From: Poa pratensis
Taxonomy: Eukaryota; Streptophyta; Magnoliopsida; Poales; Poaceae
Assembly: GCA_947311845.1 (NCBI GenBank)
Contig: CAMZMU010000041.1
Coordinates: 119,188,100 to 119,252,099, forward strand
DNA: 64,000 nucleotides
Direction: 5' to 3'
Positions 34,315-45,602 of this stretch are shown in pieces. Made by a program: the position numbers and the translations under genes. The notes under the pieces were generated by a model. It saw only the letters and a program-made list of their open reading frames with translations, did not search any database and was not told where the DNA came from. The first letter of the stretch is position 1. The number at the start of each line of letters is the position of its first letter.

Positions 34315-34890
34315 AAACTTACGCAAATGCTTTTATCTCTGCAAGAAAACAATCTTATTCGGCCCTTTGGGCACTTATTGTAATAACTTTATCACCGCTT
34401 ATATTATGCCTGTGATGGTGCGCCTATGCACCTGATGAAACTTTTATGCTACTCTCAAACTTTCGCTATGAAATATGCCTCTTCTGTGGTTTTGATGACC
34501 CTTTTGATTTCTTTAACTGTGAGCCGGCTTTCGCATGGATACCCTGTCGCTACTTCTCTGAGAAAAACAGGGTCGAACCAAGTCCCAATGGACTTCATGG
34601 CTGATTGAATTTCCAGGTGAGCAATCAGGCCATAAAATTGCGAGTCACATCAGCTCAACAGCAAGATAACCAAGAATAAACTAGTGGCATAAAGCCGGGT
34701 CTTGGGATTGCAGCTGCAAACTATTGAAGTAAGAGCCCCCAAGACCTGGATCAATGTTTATAAAGTAATGGCTTAACTATGCAACATTACCCCATTGATC
34801 CTCATACTGGTGGGACACGCTCTCTGGGCGTCCTCAAAGATAACTATGCACTTGTTCTATGACAAAAACATAAACAACTAAAATGTAAAC
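34315..34890. other. element B internal DNA next to element C
   Basis: No supported gene. An inverted pair ccgggtcttggg (34695-34706) and cccccaagacctgg (34736-34749) forms a 12-bp-class stem using the same cccccaag word. ggatcaatg and cattgatcc (about 34747 and 34792) form another. Confidence 0.55.
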
Positions 34891-34895
34891 TACAC
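34891..34895. repeat. element C target duplication, left
   Basis: tacac, repeated exactly at 45236-45240. Confidence 0.9.
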
Positions 34896-36408
34896 TGATG
34901 ACCCACAAGTATAGGGGGTGTATCGCAGTACTTTGGATAAATAAGAGTGTCGAGCCCAACGAGGAGCAGAAGGTGCTGGCAAGTAGTTTTGATCAAGAAT
35001 TCACTGTAAAAGCTAGCAGACAGGTTTTCAGTAGTATTCGAAACAGCAGGTAAAAACAGTGCAAGTAAATAAACGAGCGCGGCAACAAATGCAGCGAGTG
35101 GCCCAATCCTTTTGAGTGCAAAGGACAAGCCGAGTGTGTTACTTATAAGAGACAAATGTTCCTGAGGACACATGGGAATTTCGTCAAGTGCTTTCGCTTC
35201 GTGCAACTGGTTAATCTTCATTGTTTTGATAAGTGTTGTGTGGGTGAATCTATGCTAACGCACCGCCCTTCCTAGGACTAATACGCACTTGTGATTATAC
35301 CCCCTGCAAGCATCCGCGAATGCAGAAAAGTAATTAAGATAAATCTAACCACAGCTTTAAACTCTGAGACCCTACGCTCCCTCGTGCACTATCTTACTAA
35401 CGGGGGTTCAGGTTTCTGTCACTCCGGCAACCCCTCAACTAGCAAGCTAGGTACACGATGCATTCCCCTAGGCCCATAAAGGTGAAGTGTCATGTAGTCG
35501 ACGTTCACATGACACCACTAGAAGAATGACACCACAACTTAAATATCAAACCATTAAATATTAACGCAGCATTATTTCACTACTAACAACATGACTTCCC
35601 CATGTCCTCAAGAACTACAAACTACTCACAAGACATCATATGGATCATGATCAGAGATGATATGGCAATGAATAACAATCTGGACATGAACACTAATCCA
35701 CCAAACAAACTCAATAGCATCAATAACAAGGAGTAATCAACACCGGGAGAGTCTCCCCAATGAACTAGACAAGGTACAGCCCTAGATGTTACAGCAAGAT
35801 GGATGTGGAGTCGGTGGAGATGATGGTGATGGCGCAGTGGATGGTGGTGATGATGATCCCGATGAAGTCCAGCGTGATGACGATGACGATGGCGATGATT
35901 TCCCCTCTCCGGGAGGGAATTTCCCCGGCAGGATCTCCCTGCCAGAGAGCTCTTTCTCTCTCGGTGGTTTCCGTCCCGTGGAGGCGGCGGAATATTTCGT
36001 GGACGTACCCCCCGTGCTTAGGTTTTCGGGAGGCAGATATACGCGAAGAGGCAACCTGGGGGGTGGACCCAGGTGGCCACGCCATAGCTGGGCGCGGCCC
36101 ACAGGCCAGCCGCGCCCAGGTGTGGCGTGGGGCCCACCTGGCCCACCTGGCTGCCTCCTTTTGGCTGCCTCCGGCATCTGACATTATAAGACCCCCAGAA
36201 TTGGTTTCGTGATTTTTGGAGTTCCGCTGATATGCTGACTTGACGACGCTTTTTCCAGCAGAAACCTGACTCCGGAAGGATAATTCCCAATAATCATCAA
36301 ACATGCAAAATAAGGCAAAATAACATAAGTATCATGTATTAATATGAAATATAAGGATAGATAATGACAAATTATGATATAAAATAGTGATGCAAAATGG
36401 ACGTATCA
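34896..36408 (-). repeat. element C 3' LTR (left)
   Basis: 1513 bp, tgatgacccacaagtatagg to gcaaaatggacgtatca. It contains a long GC-rich hairpin at about 36068-36141. Immediately after is the PPT (actccccccaagcttag, 36409-36425) and a 6-bp hairpin cgcttg-tccc-caagcg (36429-36444). Confidence 0.95.
36066..36141. repeat. long GC-rich hairpin in element C LTR
   Basis: ccacgccatagctgggcgcggc pairs with gccgcgcccaggtgtggcgtgg, three mismatches in 22, loop about 10 bases. Outer arms ccaggtgg and ccacctgg extend it. The same hairpin is at about 44893-44968 in the other LTR. A variant is at 38754-38826. Confidence 0.85.
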
Positions 36409-36425
36409 ACTCCCCCCAAGCTTAG

Positions 36426-38129
36426 ACTCGCTTGTCCCCAAGCGAAAACTGAGCTCAGTAAACAAGTCCACATGTTTATGGAGTGAAGTGTCGATAATAA
36501 AGAATACGGACAAGAAGCATCAGTATTTACTCAGCTAAACAAGTCATTTTAAACAGCAGTCTCTACACATTCTACTTAACTTGGAACAAGTAATGGAACA
36601 ACCACAAATAAAGGTACATTAAGCAAACCAATTGGATGTGGCAAACTGTGTTCTTGGTCAGAGAACAATCAACATTCTAACTTATCTTTCAAGAAGAGTC
36701 TTTATACTAGAGCTATATTGCAGAAATAGAGTTGCTCAATCATCACTGTTCCTTTCACATTCCAAAGAAAACTGTCAAAGTCATATTCTCAAAGATAAAA
36801 CTTCATGTGCTCAAGCAAAGTAGACAAAACATGATAGGAAATATTATGAACTATAAATGATTGTATCTATAACAATTCGAGTGCTTGCTCGGGATAGAGG
36901 GAATAGGTTTACTGACTCAACAATAAATAAATGATAGGCCCTTCGCAGAGGGAAGCAGGGATTAAAACGTGTGCTAGAGCTTTTTAGTTCCCGAAGGCAT
37001 AGAGAGTGTAAAAATATTGCTTTGAGAGGTGTATGCTATTGGTCAACAAATCAGTGGTAGAATCCTTGTCATCTTCCATACTAATTAACTTTTAGAGCGG
37101 TTCCGAGAGTTTATAGAACTGCACTTGTAACAAGCACTTATTGATGACACTCCTCCCAACCATTTCTTTCCACAAACCATGGCTTGACCGAATCCTCGGT
37201 TGCCGACCAACAATCACCGTGGAGGAGTGTCTATTTATTTTTATTTATTTATTTATAGGGTGGACTAACCAGCTCTTTTAATGCAAAATAAAAGGTGGAG
37301 AAGCAGATGAAGCTGCCAATCCTTGTAAATCAGTTAGCATGGAAGATGACACATCTGCTACCACGTCCTTATGAGCTTGGTGAACAGTGACACAAAAAGG
37401 GATATAATAATAGTTTTGAATAGTTAAAGGTAGCACACGAGAAAATGTACTTGGAGTAGTGCGAACACTACATGATAGGTAGTTATGGTGGACACGAATG
37501 GAGTGCTTTGGTTCAGGGTTTTGGATGCACGAGAAGTATCTCCTCTCAGTACAAGGTTTTAGGCTAGCAAGGTTTAGTAGCAAGCACAAGAATTGAGAGA
37601 GACAAACACTTATAGATCTAATAGAACAACCATGCTATCTACTTTGTGGGCACAAAACACTTTAATTCAAGAATAATAAACTCATTGGCCAACAAAGAGG
37701 AAAACAATAGGGATAATGTTATTGCAACCAGTTCCCTCTTTTCTACTTAAGTGTAAAAAGTATTGATACTACTGACCAGTCTAAGTTTGCCACAACCAAC
37801 TAAATTTACTTGCTGCACCCAAAGTGATGCCAATACTAATGTAACAAGATCAGCATATGACAAAGGACTTGCTGGCTAAAATAAAGTGTGCAGAAAGTAA
37901 AGATAAAGCTTCTCATTAATATTCCATCACAATAAACCTCACACCAACGGATACAACGATAACCAACTAAGGAGTGATACTCCACATTGCAAACTATCTC
38001 ATATGATAACTTCTCTACTCATGGTACTAAGCAAAAATATAAAGATAAAGATAAAGATAAAGATGGTGATACTGAAAACACCCCCCCAAGCTTGAAACAA
38101 GCTGGGAGTGTGTTGTTACCCATGGTGAA
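36426..38129. other. element C noncoding 3' region
   Basis: Between the accessory ORF and the 3' LTR there is no supported gene. It contains a short (ataaag)n repeat at about 38040-38064. A further PPT-like module at 38081-38106 has ccccccc, then cccaagcttg-aaa-caagctggg. Confidence 0.6.
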
Positions 38130-38603
38130 TTACTCCCTTGGCGGTGATGGTGGTACGACAGTAATAGGTGTTAAGAACCGTGCGAGCATTTGGCGAAGCC
38201 GATTGTTCTCTTCTTGAAGAATTTCCACTTCCGCCCTAAGGACTCGATATTGTTCGCAAAATTGATCCGTGACCCTTATTGCTTCAGTAGCCGCAGGGAA
38301 GGCGCTCAGGTCCGGAACTGCTGGAACTGCTCCCTGCATATTATGAGAAAAAGCACGTTGAAGGTTAACAGATCCCACAAAGGTAGGATTGCTGGGCCCA
38401 TCGCCTCTTGTAGCTTGTCCTCCTTGATTGCGGCGCTGAGCCGTCCTGATCTCTTCTCTAACACTTCGATCCATGTCGGCCCTCCTAGCTGCAACTTCTT
38501 CATCGGTTGTCCAACCAGCGGCGTTCCACTGGTTCACATCCCTCTCAAGTTCACGCCGGCGCCTGGCTGCGTAGTCCTCCGCACAAGAGCCTTGAGACGA
38601 CAT
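38130..38603 (-). CDS. element C accessory ORF with C-terminal coiled coil
   Basis: 157 codons from ATG 38603 (MSSQGSCAEDYAARRRRELE). The N-terminal half is charged and helical (RELERDVNQWNAAGWTTDEE and further Arg/Glu). The middle is Gly/Gln-rich. The C-terminal part is a leucine-zipper-like helix (LRAEVEILQEENNRLRQML). It lies between pol and the 3' LTR, where Athila elements often carry an extra (env-like) ORF. I see no signal peptide or membrane segment, so it does not look like an envelope protein. The frame is open upstream to 38930 through the hairpin region, but the ATG at 38603 is the natural start. Role unknown; a nucleic-acid or protein-assembly factor is possible. Confidence 0.6.
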   Translation of the reverse strand: MSSQGSCAEDYAARRRRELERDVNQWNAAGWTTDEEVAARRADMDRSVREEIRTAQRRNQGGQATRGDGPSNPTFVGSVNLQRAFSHNMQGAVPAVPDLSAFPAATEAIRVTDQFCEQYRVLRAEVEILQEENNRLRQMLARFLTPITVVPPSPPRE

Positions 38604-38753
38604 GTCTAATACCAAAGGAACCTGCCAGAAACAGTTCGAAAAGAAACGCGACGAAAACACGAGATACGGACCTCGGGAGATCCGGGTAAATATATAGCGG
38701 AAAATAACGCGTGAAAAGGAAGGCACAGGGCGAAGCGGAGTCGGAGGGGGTCT

Positions 38754-38826
38754 CCGAGGCGACCACGCCATAGCTGGGCGCGGCCCAGGTGGGGCCCGCG
38801 CCCTGCTGTGGCGTGGTGCCCTCGGG
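38754..38826. repeat. second copy of the GC-rich hairpin, internal
   Basis: ccgaggcgaccacgccatag continuing gctgggcgcgg pairs with cccgcgccctgctgtggcgt continuing ggtgccctcggg. The core is shared with the LTR hairpin, but the outer arms differ on both sides so pairing is kept. It lies between pol and the accessory ORF. Confidence 0.8.
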
Positions 38827-38932
38827 CACCTCCTCCGGCACTTATTCGTCTTGATATTTCCAAAATTGTATAAAATAACTAATATAAAAGTTTCGAAGTA
38901 AAACGCGGACTTTTTCTTACCGAAATTCATAC

Positions 38933-41900
38933 CTACTTCAAATCAGACTCTGCAGTTTCCTGTTTCTGAGTTTTAATAAATTCCTCCGGAGATACCATTT
39001 GAATAATATCAACATTTTCATTATAAGATTCTCCAGAAATATAATGTTTAAGTCTCTGCCCATTAACAACTTGAGGTTTGTCACCGTCAAGTGAATTAAT
39101 TTTTATTGCACCAGAACGATAAACTTCTTCCACAATGTAAGGTCCTTCCCATTTTGAGAGTAATTTTCCTGCAAAAAATCTGAGACGAGACCTATACAAT
39201 AAAACTTTATCACCTATGCAAAATTCTCTTTTTAAAATTCTCTTGTCATGCCATCTCTTAACTTTCTCTTTGAAAAGTTTAGCATTTTCATATGCTTCAC
39301 TTCTCCATTCATCTAGAGAGCTTAACTCTAGCAACCTTTTCTCACCAGCTAATTTGAAATCTCTATTAAGCTCTTTGATTGCCCAATAGGCCTTGTGTTC
39401 TAATTCTAGAGGTAAATGACAAGCTTTTCCATAAACCATTTTATAAGGAGACATGCCCATAGGATTTTTATATGCTGTTCTATAAGCCCACAAAGCATCA
39501 TTAAGCTTTCTAGCCCAATTCTTTCTAGACCTATTGACAGTCTTTTGCAAAATCAACTTAATTTCTCTATTTGATAACTCTACTTGACCACTAGTTTGAG
39601 GATGATACGGTGAAGCAATTCTGTGATTGACACCATATTTAGCAAGAGTTTTTCTAAAACCACCATGAATAAAGTGTGAACCACCATCAGTCATGAGATA
39701 TCTAGGCACACCAAACCTCGAGAAAATAACATCCTTAAGCATTTTTAAGGAAGTCTTACCATCAGCACTAGAGGTTGGTATAGCCTCTACCCACTTAGTA
39801 ACATAATCAACAGCAACTAGAATATGAGTATAACCATCTGAAGCGGGAAAAGGACCCATAAAGTCAAATCCCCAACAATCAAAAGGTTCAATAACAAGAG
39901 AATAATTCATAGGCATCTCATTACGTCTACTAATATTCCCAACTCTCTGACATTGATCACAGGTCAAAACAAATTTTCTTGCATCTTTAAAAAGAGTAGG
40001 CCAATAAAAACCTGATTGTAGAACCTTTTGTGCAGTTCTGTCTCCGGCGTGATGTCCTCCATAAGCACTACCATGGCATTTATCCAATATTTCCTTCTGC
40101 TCATGCTCTGGAACACATCTTCTCATAATACCATCAACTCCTTCTCTATATAAATGTGGGTCATCCCAAAAATAATGCCTCAAGTCACAGAAGAATTTCC
40201 TCCTTTGCTGATAAGTAAAAGTTGGAGGCAAATACTTGGCAACAATAAAGTTAGCATAATCAGCATACCAGGGACAATCATTCGAATTTACCTTTATAGA
40301 AGCCAACTGCTCATTTCGAAAATTGTCATCAACAGGAATAGGATCATGCATTATATTTTCTAATCTAGACAGATTATCAGCAACAGGATTTTCAGCACCT
40401 TTTCTATCAACAATATGCAAATCGAACTCTTGTAACAGGAGAACCCATCTAATAAGTCTAGGCTTAGCATCCTTCTTATCCATAAGGTATTTAATAGCAG
40501 CATGATCAGTATGAATAGTTACCTTAGAATCAACAATATAAGGTCTAAACTTATCACAAGCAAACACTACTGCTAAAAATTCCTTCTCAGTAGTAGCATA
40601 ATTCTTTTGAGCTGCATCAAGAGTCTTACTAGCATAATGAATAACATTTAACTTTTTATCTACTCGCTGTCCTAAAACAGCACCTACAGCAAAATCACTA
40701 GCATCACACATAATTTCAAATGGTAAAGTCCAGTCTGGTGGTTGAACAATAGGAGCAGTTATTAAAGCCTTCTTCAAAATTTCGAATGCCTCTTTACACT
40801 CGTCATCAAAAACAAATGGAACATCCTTTTGAAGAAGATTGGTAAGTGGCTTTGAAATTTTAGAGAAATCTTTAATAAACCTTCTATAAAAACCAGCATG
40901 ACCAAGAACACTACGAATACCTTTCACATCTCGGGGGCATGGCATTTTCTCAATTGCTTCCACTTTAGCTCTATCAACTTCAATACCTCTTTCAGAAATT
41001 TTATGCCCAAGAACAATGCCTTCATTAACCATAAAATGGCATTTCTCCCAATTAAGAACAAGATTGGTTTCTTCACATCTCTGCAAAACTTTGTCAAGAT
41101 TGTGCAAACAGTTATCAAAAGAAGTTCCATAGACGGAGAAATCGTCCATGAAGACTTCCACAATTTCTTCACAAAAACCGTGAAAAATAGCAGACATGCA
41201 TCTCTGAAAAGTAGCAGGAGCATTACATAAACCAAAAGGCATACGTCTATAAGCATAAGTACCATAAGGACAGGTAAAAGTGGTTTTCTCCTGATCTTCC
41301 TTTCTAACAGCTATTTGGGAAAAACCAGAATAACCATCAAGGAAACAAAAATGAGTTTTCTTAGACAACCTTTCTAACATCTGATCAATAAAAGGCAAAG
41401 GATAATGATCTTTCTTAGTAACCTTATTGACCTTACGAAAATCAATGCACATTCTATAACCAACTACAACTCTCTGAGGAATAAGCTCATCATTTTCATT
41501 AGGCACAACAGTTATTCCTCCTTTCTTAGGAACACAATGAACAGGACTAACCCATCTACTATCAGCAATAGGATAAATTATACCTGCTTCAAGAAGTTTT
41601 AATACCTCATTTCTTACCACTTCCTTCATCTTAGGAATTAAACGACGTTGATGCTCAACAACAGGCTTGGCATCAGGCTCAATATTAATAGCATGCTGAC
41701 ATATAGCAGGAGAAATCCCTTTTAAATCATCAAGAGTATAGCCCATTGCGCCTCTATGTTTCTTCAGAACTTGCAATAATTTTGCTTCTTCATCTCCTGA
41801 AAGTTTAGAACTAATAATAACAGGATATATTTTCTTATCATCAATATGAACATACTTAAGATTATCAGGTAAAGGCTTAAGATCAAAAACAGGGTCTTCT

Positions 41901-42208
41901 TTAGGAGGGGGCGCAATTCCCAGGTCCTCCACAGGTAAATCATGCCTAAGCATTTGAGGTTGACGCAGAAAGATGTCGTCAATCTCCCTTCTTTCTTCTG
42001 CAAAAACTTCACTTTCGTGGTCTTCCAAAAATTGCTGCAAAGCATTGTTAGGACCAACAGCAATAGAAGCAAGCTGTTCAACTTGAAAGTTCTCATTAGG
42101 CATTTCAGGTTCATAATGATTCTTAGCAAATTTTGAAAAATTAAACTCATAAGACTCTCCATCGAATCTAGTAAATTTTCTCTTTTTGACAGTCAATAAT
42201 AGCACCAC
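38933..42208 (-). CDS. element C pol: reverse transcriptase, RNase H, integrase
   Basis: A single open frame of 1091 codons. Reverse transcriptase covers about residues 180-420 ([43 protein letters not shown] near 352). RNase H is around 470-590 ([24 protein letters not shown]). The integrase zinc finger is near 715-760 ([16 protein letters not shown]). The integrase core has D in GFDFMGPF (about 781), D in TDGGSHF (about 839) and E in [11 protein letters not shown] (about 874). The C-terminal domain has [12 protein letters not shown]. All catalytic residues are present. The protease is in the upstream ORF, which overlaps by 41 bases in another frame. It is probably expressed from the element's own LTR on the minus strand. 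Confidence 0.93.
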   Translation of the reverse strand: MVLLLTVKKRKFTRFDGESYEFNFSKFAKNHYEPEMPNENFQVEQLASIAVGPNNALQQFLEDHESEVFAEERREIDDIFLRQPQMLRHDLPVEDLGIAPPPKEDPVFDLKPLPDNLKYVHIDDKKIYPVIISSKLSGDEEAKLLQVLKKHRGAMGYTLDDLKGISPAICQHAINIEPDAKPVVEHQRRLIPKMKEVVRNEVLKLLEAGIIYPIADSRWVSPVHCVPKKGGITVVPNENDELIPQRVVVGYRMCIDFRKVNKVTKKDHYPLPFIDQMLERLSKKTHFCFLDGYSGFSQIAVRKEDQEKTTFTCPYGTYAYRRMPFGLCNAPATFQRCMSAIFHGFCEEIVEVFMDDFSVYGTSFDNCLHNLDKVLQRCEETNLVLNWEKCHFMVNEGIVLGHKISERGIEVDRAKVEAIEKMPCPRDVKGIRSVLGHAGFYRRFIKDFSKISKPLTNLLQKDVPFVFDDECKEAFEILKKALITAPIVQPPDWTLPFEIMCDASDFAVGAVLGQRVDKKLNVIHYASKTLDAAQKNYATTEKEFLAVVFACDKFRPYIVDSKVTIHTDHAAIKYLMDKKDAKPRLIRWVLLLQEFDLHIVDRKGAENPVADNLSRLENIMHDPIPVDDNFRNEQLASIKVNSNDCPWYADYANFIVAKYLPPTFTYQQRRKFFCDLRHYFWDDPHLYREGVDGIMRRCVPEHEQKEILDKCHGSAYGGHHAGDRTAQKVLQSGFYWPTLFKDARKFVLTCDQCQRVGNISRRNEMPMNYSLVIEPFDCWGFDFMGPFPASDGYTHILVAVDYVTKWVEAIPTSSADGKTSLKMLKDVIFSRFGVPRYLMTDGGSHFIHGGFRKTLAKYGVNHRIASPYHPQTSGQVELSNREIKLILQKTVNRSRKNWARKLNDALWAYRTAYKNPMGMSPYKMVYGKACHLPLELEHKAYWAIKELNRDFKLAGEKRLLELSSLDEWRSEAYENAKLFKEKVKRWHDKRILKREFCIGDKVLLYRSRLRFFAGKLLSKWEGPYIVEEVYRSGAIKINSLDGDKPQVVNGQRLKHYISGESYNENVDIIQMVSPEEFIKTQKQETAESDLK

Positions 42209-43649
42209 AAGTATTCAGGAAAGGTCTACCAAAAATAATAGGACAAGAGTCACTAGCAGCAGAACCGAGAACTAAGAAATCAGCAGGGTATTTAGTCTTA
42301 CCACATAAAACTTCAACATCTCTGACAATGCCAACTGGACAGATAGTTTCCCTATTAGCAAGCTGAATAACCACATCAATATCTTCCAATTCGCAAGGAT
42401 CAATTTCCTTCCTGATTTCCTTGTAGAGAGCATAAGGGATAGCGCTGGAACTAGCACCAATATCACAGAGACCATAATAACAATGCTCACCTATTTTAAC
42501 AGAAAGCACAGGAACACTAGGCTTTCGAGCTCTTTTAGGATGTGTAACCATGTTAGAAGCTTCTTCACAAAACACAATATGACCTCCTTCTACATTTTCA
42601 GTTACAAGTTCCTTAACCATAGCTACTTCATGTTCTACACTAATTTGCTCATCAGGTTCCCTAGGTTTACGTTCACTTTTGCTAACCACACTAGCCAAAA
42701 TAGAGTGTTCTTTTACTTTAACAGGAAAAGGTATTTTTTCAATATAGGGTTCTGGTATAATGCGATCAACAGTTTGAACTTCAACATTTTTAGCAAGAGC
42801 AAAATTAGCATTATCTTCATAAGGTTCATGATACTTTTCCCAACCTTGTCTAGGAATATCGAGATACGAGGCAAAGGCCTTAAAGTAATTAACAACAACT
42901 TGAGAATCAAGACCATAAGTAGCATTAAAATTACGAAAACTATCAGTCTCCATAAAGGATTTAATGCATTCGAAATCATAATTTATACCTGACTCCCTAC
43001 CTTTGTCGTTCTCCCATCCTTCAGTATTTTCCTGGATACGATCAAGAAGATCCCATTTATCTTCATCCTTCATACGAGTGAATGACCAAGAACAAGAAGT
43101 GTCCAATAAATCTTTATCATGATAGGAAAGTCTTGCATAAAAGTTATTGATGACAATATTACTTGGAATCCCATGAACAGGGCATTTGAGCATTAATAAT
43201 TTCAATCTCCCCCAAGCTTGGGCAATACTTTCTCCCTCATAAGGCCAAAAAGTGAATATAGAATTCCGATCCTTATGAATCTCACTTGGAGGATAAAACT
43301 TGTAATAAAAGAGAGGGACAATTTCAGCCCAGCTCAATGAAGGACCATTCTTCAGCAGACTATACCATTCAGCAGCTCTGCCATCCAGCGACAGAGTAAA
43401 TAATTTCCTTTTAATAATGTCCATCGAAATACCTGCACACTTGAACAAACCGCATAGTTCATGTATATAAAGCAAATGATTACCAGGATGAACAGTTCCA
43501 TCATAGCGGTTATCCATAATACGTCCAACAATTTTCGTAGGTATTTTAAATGGAACAATCTCAGCAGATGGAGGATCATCTACTACCGTAGCAGTGGTAG
43601 TAGTCCTCCCAAACAGCGAACCAAATGGATTTGACTCCATAACAGTCAT
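42168..43649 (-). CDS. element C gag-protease
   Basis: 493 codons from ATG 43649 ([19 protein letters not shown]). gag includes [17 protein letters not shown] and the [19 protein letters not shown] block of the retrotransposon gag domain. The aspartic protease follows near residue 395 ([20 protein letters not shown], later [17 protein letters not shown]). It ends TAG at 42168. pol continues in the frame reached by skipping one base near the AAAATTT run at about 42177-42183. Related elements usually have one continuous frame here as I recall, so this is either a one-base insertion or a frameshift site. A longer open frame upstream into the LTR is not coding. Confidence 0.9.
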   Translation of the reverse strand: MTVMESNPFGSLFGRTTTTATVVDDPPSAEIVPFKIPTKIVGRIMDNRYDGTVHPGNHLLYIHELCGLFKCAGISMDIIKRKLFTLSLDGRAAEWYSLLKNGPSLSWAEIVPLFYYKFYPPSEIHKDRNSIFTFWPYEGESIAQAWGRLKLLMLKCPVHGIPSNIVINNFYARLSYHDKDLLDTSCSWSFTRMKDEDKWDLLDRIQENTEGWENDKGRESGINYDFECIKSFMETDSFRNFNATYGLDSQVVVNYFKAFASYLDIPRQGWEKYHEPYEDNANFALAKNVEVQTVDRIIPEPYIEKIPFPVKVKEHSILASVVSKSERKPREPDEQISVEHEVAMVKELVTENVEGGHIVFCEEASNMVTHPKRARKPSVPVLSVKIGEHCYYGLCDIGASSSAIPYALYKEIRKEIDPCELEDIDVVIQLANRETICPVGIVRDVEVLCGKTKYPADFLVLGSAASDSCPIIFGRPFLNTCGAIIDCQKEKIY

Positions 43650-43696
43650 TACAGTAAATAATTTCCTTACCAATTTCCTTACCAATAGCGCTTCAC

Positions 43697-43714
43697 TCCC
43701 CGGCAACGGCGCCA
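43697..43714 (-). other. element C primer-binding site (tRNA-Asp type)
   Basis: On the minus strand TGGCGCCGTTGCCGGGGA, complementary to the 3' end of plant tRNA-Asp. It lies 11 bases after the 5' LTR end at 43726. Confidence 0.85.
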
Positions 43715-43725
43715 GAAAATAGTCT

Positions 43726-45235
43726 TGATGACCCACAAGTATAGGGGGTGTATCGCAGTACTTTCGATAAATAAGAGTGTCGAACCCAACGAGGAGCAGA
43801 AGGTGCTGGCAAGTAGTTTTGATCAAGAATTCACTGTAAAAGCTAGCAGACAGGTTTTCAGTAGTATTCGAAACAGCAGGTAAAAACAGTGCAAGTAAAT
43901 AAACGAGCGCGGCAACAAATGCAGCGAGTGGCCCAATCCTTTTGAGTGCAAAGGACAAGCCGAGTGTGTTACTTATAAGAGACAAATGTTCCTGAGGACA
44001 CATGGGAATTTCGTCAAGTGCTTTCGCTTCGTGCAACTGGTTAATCTTCATTGTTTTGATAAGTGTTGTGTGGGTGAATCTATGCTAACGCACCGCCCTT
44101 CCTAGGACTAATACGCACTTGTGATTATACCCCCTGCAAGCATCCGCGAATGCAGAAAAGTAATTAAGATAAATCTAACCACAGCTTTAAACTCTGAGAC
44201 CCTACGCTCCCTCGTGCACTATCTTACTAACGGGGGTTCAGGTTTCTGTCACTCCGGCAACCCCTCAACTAGCAAGCTAGGTACACGATGCATTCCCCTA
44301 GGCCCATAAAGGTGAAGTGTCATGTAGTCGACGTTCACATGACACCACTAGAAGAATGACACCACAACTTAAATATCAAACCATTAAATATTAACGCAGC
44401 ATTATTTCACTACTAACAACATGACTTCCCCATGTCCTCAAGAACTACAAACTACTCACAAGACATCATATGGATCATGATCAGAGATGATATGGCAATG
44501 AATAACAATCTGGACATGAACACTAATCCACCAAACAAACTCAATAGCATCAATAACAAGGAGTAATCAACACCGGGAGAGTCTCCCCAATGAACTAGAC
44601 AAGGTACAGCCCTAGATGTTACAGCAAGATGGATGTGGAGTCGGTGGAGATGATGGTGATGGCGCAGTGGATGGTGATGATGATCCCGATGAAGTCCAGC
44701 GTGATGACGATGACGATGGCGATGATTTCCCCTCTCCGGGAGGGAATTTCCCCGGCAGGATCTCCCTGCCAGAGAGCTCTTTCTCTCTCGGTGGTTTCCG
44801 TCCCGTGGAGGCGGCGGAATATTTCGTGGACGTACCCCCCGTGCTTAGGTTTTCGGGAGGCAGATATACGCGAAGAGGCAACCTGGGGGGTGGACCCAGG
44901 TGGCCACGCCATAGCTGGGCGCGGCCCACAGGCCAGCCGCGCCCAGGTGTGGCGTGGGGCCCACCTGGCCCACCTGGCTGCCTCCTTTTGGCTGCCTCCG
45001 GCATCTGACATTATAAGACCCCCAGAATTGGTTTCGTGATTTTTGGAGTTCCGCTGATATGCTGACTTGACGACGCTTTTTCCAGCAGAAACCTGACTCC
45101 GGAAGGATAATTCCCAATAATCATCAAACATGCAAAATAAGGCAAAATAACATAAGTATCATGTATTAATATGAAATATAAGGATAGATAATGACAAATT
45201 ATGATATAAAATAGTGATGCAAAATGGATGTATCA
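43726..45235 (-). repeat. element C 5' LTR (right)
   Basis: 1510 bp, nearly identical to 34896-36408. Visible differences are tttcgat/tttggat and cgaaccc/cgagccc near the start, a 3-bp gap in the gtgatgatg repeat, and atgtatca/acgtatca at the end. Confidence 0.95.
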
Positions 45236-45240
45236 TACAC
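45236..45240. repeat. element C target duplication, right
   Basis: tacac, identical to 34891-34895. Confidence 0.9.
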
Positions 45241-45602
45241 CTTCATACTTCTGAATCCAAAGTTATGGATACTGTAGCGAAAACTACACAGCCGGGTCAC
45301 AAAACATCGAGACCCGGATGACCGTAAAAGCCAGGTCTTGGGAAAAAACTTGAACCCCTCAAGGACAAGCCCCCAAGACCAAGCTTAACATGGAACACTA
45401 CTATCAAACATAAAGTAAAAAAACAAACTGAAAAAACACAAATTTCTGTTCAACCTTCACTTTATTAATAGAAAAGGTTAGGTCAGCAAGCCGCCTCATT
45501 AAAAACCTTCCAGTCCCCTTAGGTACCCTGGTAAGGAAAAGAGCGCGTCTGAAACCTGCTGCCTGTTACATCGTGTTTTACATCTCATATCTCTTTCTCA
45601 TG
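45241..45602. other. element B DNA between element C and integrase
   Basis: Noncoding 3' part of element B. It contains an inverted pair ccaggtcttggg (45331-45342) and cccccaagacc (45370-45380), another member of the cccccaag hairpin set. Confidence 0.55.

Larger units (their letters stand above)
34896..45235 (-). mobile_element. element C: young Athila-type Gypsy LTR retrotransposon
   Basis: A 10.3 kb minus-strand element with LTRs 34896-36408 and 43726-45235 and a perfect 5-bp target duplication. The primer-binding site fits tRNA-Asp (43697-43714). gag-protease is 42168-43649, pol is 38933-42208 and an accessory ORF is 38130-38603. The FMDD reverse transcriptase motif and tRNA-Asp primer are typical of the Athila lineage. 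By eye the LTRs differ by about three substitutions and one 3-bp gap in 1.5 kb, so insertion was recent. It sits inside element B, which is older, as nesting requires. Confidence 0.95.

Noticed and set aside
43650..44051. Upstream extension of element C gag into the LTR
   Set aside because: The frame crosses the primer-binding site and LTR end; the same LTR ORF appears at 34844-35221 without gag.
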